A program made the position numbers and the translations under genes. Positions 8,384-9,576 of a DNA stretch of 9,576 nt are shown in pieces; positions within the stretch are counted from its first letter, which is position 1, and each line of letters starts with the position of its first letter. The notes beneath the pieces were generated by a model. The model was given only the letters and a program-made list of their open reading frames with translations, was not told the DNA's origin and ran no database searches. Origin of the DNA: Paracoccaceae bacterium (GTDB lineage: Bacteria > Pseudomonadota > Alphaproteobacteria > Rhodobacterales > Rhodobacteraceae); NCBI GenBank assembly GCA_003511785.1, contig DOIS01000354.1, forward strand, positions 933-10,508, read 5' to 3'.

Positions 8384-8621
8384 CGCGGGCTCCTTTCGGT
8401 CTGCTTGCGAAACTCTGGCGGCGCGGAACTGGTGCCGGCGCCTGTGACGGGTCAACCGATGGGCTGCCGGGCGGGTTCCATCCCGCGCCTGTCTGGGGCA
8501 AACCCGCCCCGCGCCGCAACATCGTCGGAAAAGGTCGCAAATCGCGCCGCACCCCCTTGCCCCCGCTGGGTAAGAGCGGAAAAGACAAGCCACCCGACGC
8601 CTTCGCCAGAGGACCAACTGC
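8384..8621. promoter_or_regulatory. Divergent intergenic region, EF-hand gene and fhs
   Basis: These 238 nt must hold the promoters of both divergent genes. On the minus strand, TTGACC (plus-strand 8450-8455) is a fair -35 element, but no good -10 is found 16-18 nt on. On the plus strand, TTGCCC (8557-8562) followed by AAAAGA (8580-8585) is a weak candidate for fhs. No known riboswitch core (glycine, cobalamin, tetrahydrofolate) was recognised by eye. Confidence 0.4.
8469..8509. repeat. Inverted repeat in the divergent region
   Basis: GGGCGGGTT (8469-8477) and AACCCGCCC (8501-8509) are a perfect 9-bp inverted repeat with a 23-nt spacer. CCC and GGGG inside the spacer could extend the pairing. 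It may be an operator for a dimeric regulator acting on one or both genes, or a leader hairpin. The start sites are unknown, so the choice is open. Confidence 0.5.
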
Positions 8622-9576
8622 ATGAGCTTCAAGACCGATATCGAGATCGCCCGCGCGGCCAGCAAACGCCCGATCCAGGAGATCGGCGCGAAACTGGGCA
8701 TCGGGGCCGACGACCTGCTGCCCTATGGCCATGACAAGGCCAAGATCGGCCAGGATTTCATCGCCTCGGTGCAGGACCGTCCCAACGGCAAGCTGATCCT
8801 GGTCACCGCGATCAACCCCACGCCCGCGGGCGAGGGCAAGACCACCACCACCGTGGGGCTGGGCGACGGGCTGAACGCCATCGGCAAGAACGCCGCGATC
8901 TGCATCCGTGAGGCCTCGCTGGGCCCGTGCTTCGGGATGAAGGGCGGGGCCGCCGGCGGCGGCTATGCCCAGGTCGTGCCGATGGAGGAGATGAACCTGC
9001 ATTTCACCGGCGATTTCCACGCCATCACCAGCGCGCATAACCTGCTCTCGGCGATGATCGACAACCACATCTACTGGGGCAACGATCTGGGCATCGACGA
9101 GCGCCGCGTGGTCTGGCGGCGGGTGCTGGACATGAACGACCGGGCGCTGCGCGACATCGTCACCTCGCTGGGCGGCGTGGCCAACGGCTTCCCGCGCCAG
9201 ACCGGGTTCGACATCACCGTGGCCTCGGAGGTGATGGCAATCCTGTGCCTGGCCACCGATCTTTCGGACCTGCAACGCCGCCTGGGCGCGATCATCGTGG
9301 GTTACACCCGCGACCGCGCGCCGATCTATGCCCGCGATCTCAAGGCCGACGGGGCGATGACGGTGCTCCTCAAGGACGCGATGCAGCCCAACCTGGTGCA
9401 GACGCTGGAGAACAACCCCGCCTTCGTGCATGGCGGGCCGTTCGCCAATATCGCGCATGGCTGCAACTCGGTCATCGCGACGACCACGGCGCTGAAACTG
9501 GCCGATTACGTTGTCACTGAAGCGGGCTTCGGCGCCGACCTGGGGGCCGAGAAATTCATGAACATCAAATGCCGCA
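8622..9576 (+). CDS. fhs: Formate-tetrahydrofolate ligase, 3' end missing
   Basis: ATP-dependent enzyme that makes 10-formyl-tetrahydrofolate from formate and tetrahydrofolate in the cytoplasm. It feeds one-carbon metabolism or, in reverse, releases ATP. 318 complete codons are visible of about 555-560 in the family; the frame is still open at the window end. The ATG at 8622 has AGAGGA (8608-8613) 8 nt upstream. Seen: N-terminal IARAASKRPIQEIG (9-22), P-loop TPAGEGKT (67-74, Lys73), REASLGPCFGMKGGAAGGG (97-114 with family-wide identity), and NLHFTGDFHAI (125-135). All early family motifs are intact. The EF-hand gene is divergent. In Roseobacter-group bacteria this enzyme often works with FolD in oxidising or assimilating methyl-derived carbon; whether folD follows here cannot be seen. 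Confidence 0.98.
   Translation, partial: MSFKTDIEIARAASKRPIQEIGAKLGIGADDLLPYGHDKAKIGQDFIASVQDRPNGKLILVTAINPTPAGEGKTTTTVGLGDGLNAIGKNAAICIREASLGPCFGMKGGAAGGGYAQVVPMEEMNLHFTGDFHAITSAHNLLSAMIDNHIYWGNDLGIDERRVVWRRVLDMNDRALRDIVTSLGGVANGFPRQTGFDITVASEVMAILCLATDLSDLQRRLGAIIVGYTRDRAPIYARDLKADGAMTVLLKDAMQPNLVQTLENNPAFVHGGPFANIAHGCNSVIATTTALKLADYVVTEAGFGADLGAEKFMNIKCR

Noticed and set aside
8401..8621. Riboswitch upstream of fhs
   Set aside because: No glycine, cobalamin, SAM or tetrahydrofolate riboswitch core sequence could be found by eye on either strand. Only the inverted repeat is reported.
8384..8701. Upstream extension of the EF-hand gene by 106 codons
   Set aside because: The extension is Arg/Cys-rich, overlaps the start of fhs, and would bury the signal peptide. 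The ATG at 8383 has a good ribosome site.
8070..9458. 462-codon minus-strand open frame opposite fhs and the EF-hand promoter region
   Set aside because: fhs is certain on the plus strand. The antisense frame also crosses the EF-hand gene in the wrong frame and has no recognisable motifs.

Overview
The window looks like chromosomal DNA of a high-GC alphaproteobacterium, most likely of the Rhodobacteraceae (Roseobacter group). This rests on gene order (tolB-pal-cpoB-tilS-ftsH), on protein wording that resembles that family (FtsH, TilS, Pal), and on the strongly GC-rich third codon positions. It is an inference; no database search was possible. No CRISPR array, rRNA, tRNA, insertion sequence or phage gene was seen.

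Layout. (1) Positions 1-3748, plus strand: the 3' end of the Tol-Pal cluster. It holds tolB (5' end cut off by the window), the lipoprotein gene pal, cpoB (ybgF), and tilS for the tRNA-Ile lysidine synthetase. pal, cpoB and tilS are almost gapless or overlapping, which suggests one transcript and translational coupling. tolB and pal are separated by a strong nested hairpin. (2) Positions 3749-6524: a 77-nt leader with a candidate promoter and a compact hairpin. It is followed by ftsH, which starts at TTG, and by a trans-aconitate methyltransferase-like gene whose ATG overlaps the ftsH stop. (3) Positions 6595-7173, plus strand: a single-domain MOSC protein. (4) Minus strand: a secreted EF-hand protein (7613-8383), a clear rho-independent terminator, then a small SpoIIAA/STAS-like protein (7085-7531). 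The STAS-like frame runs tail-to-tail into the MOSC gene. (5) Positions 8384-8621: a divergent intergenic region with an inverted repeat. (6) From 8622, plus strand: fhs, formate-tetrahydrofolate ligase, cut off by the window end.

How the genes fit together. TolB, Pal and CpoB serve the cell envelope: outer-membrane constriction and its coordination with peptidoglycan synthesis at division. TilS makes lysidine at the wobble position of the AUA-reading tRNA-Ile. FtsH is the membrane AAA+ protease. The methyltransferase probably removes trans-aconitate, a by-product that inhibits the citric acid cycle. Fhs supplies 10-formyl-tetrahydrofolate. The other genes are accessory and only generally assignable.

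No convincing new biological system was found. The best leads are local: the shifted stop of the STAS-like gene, a terminator that leaves no room for a separate STAS promoter, the structured ftsH leader, and a five-EF-hand secreted protein with an odd signal peptide.
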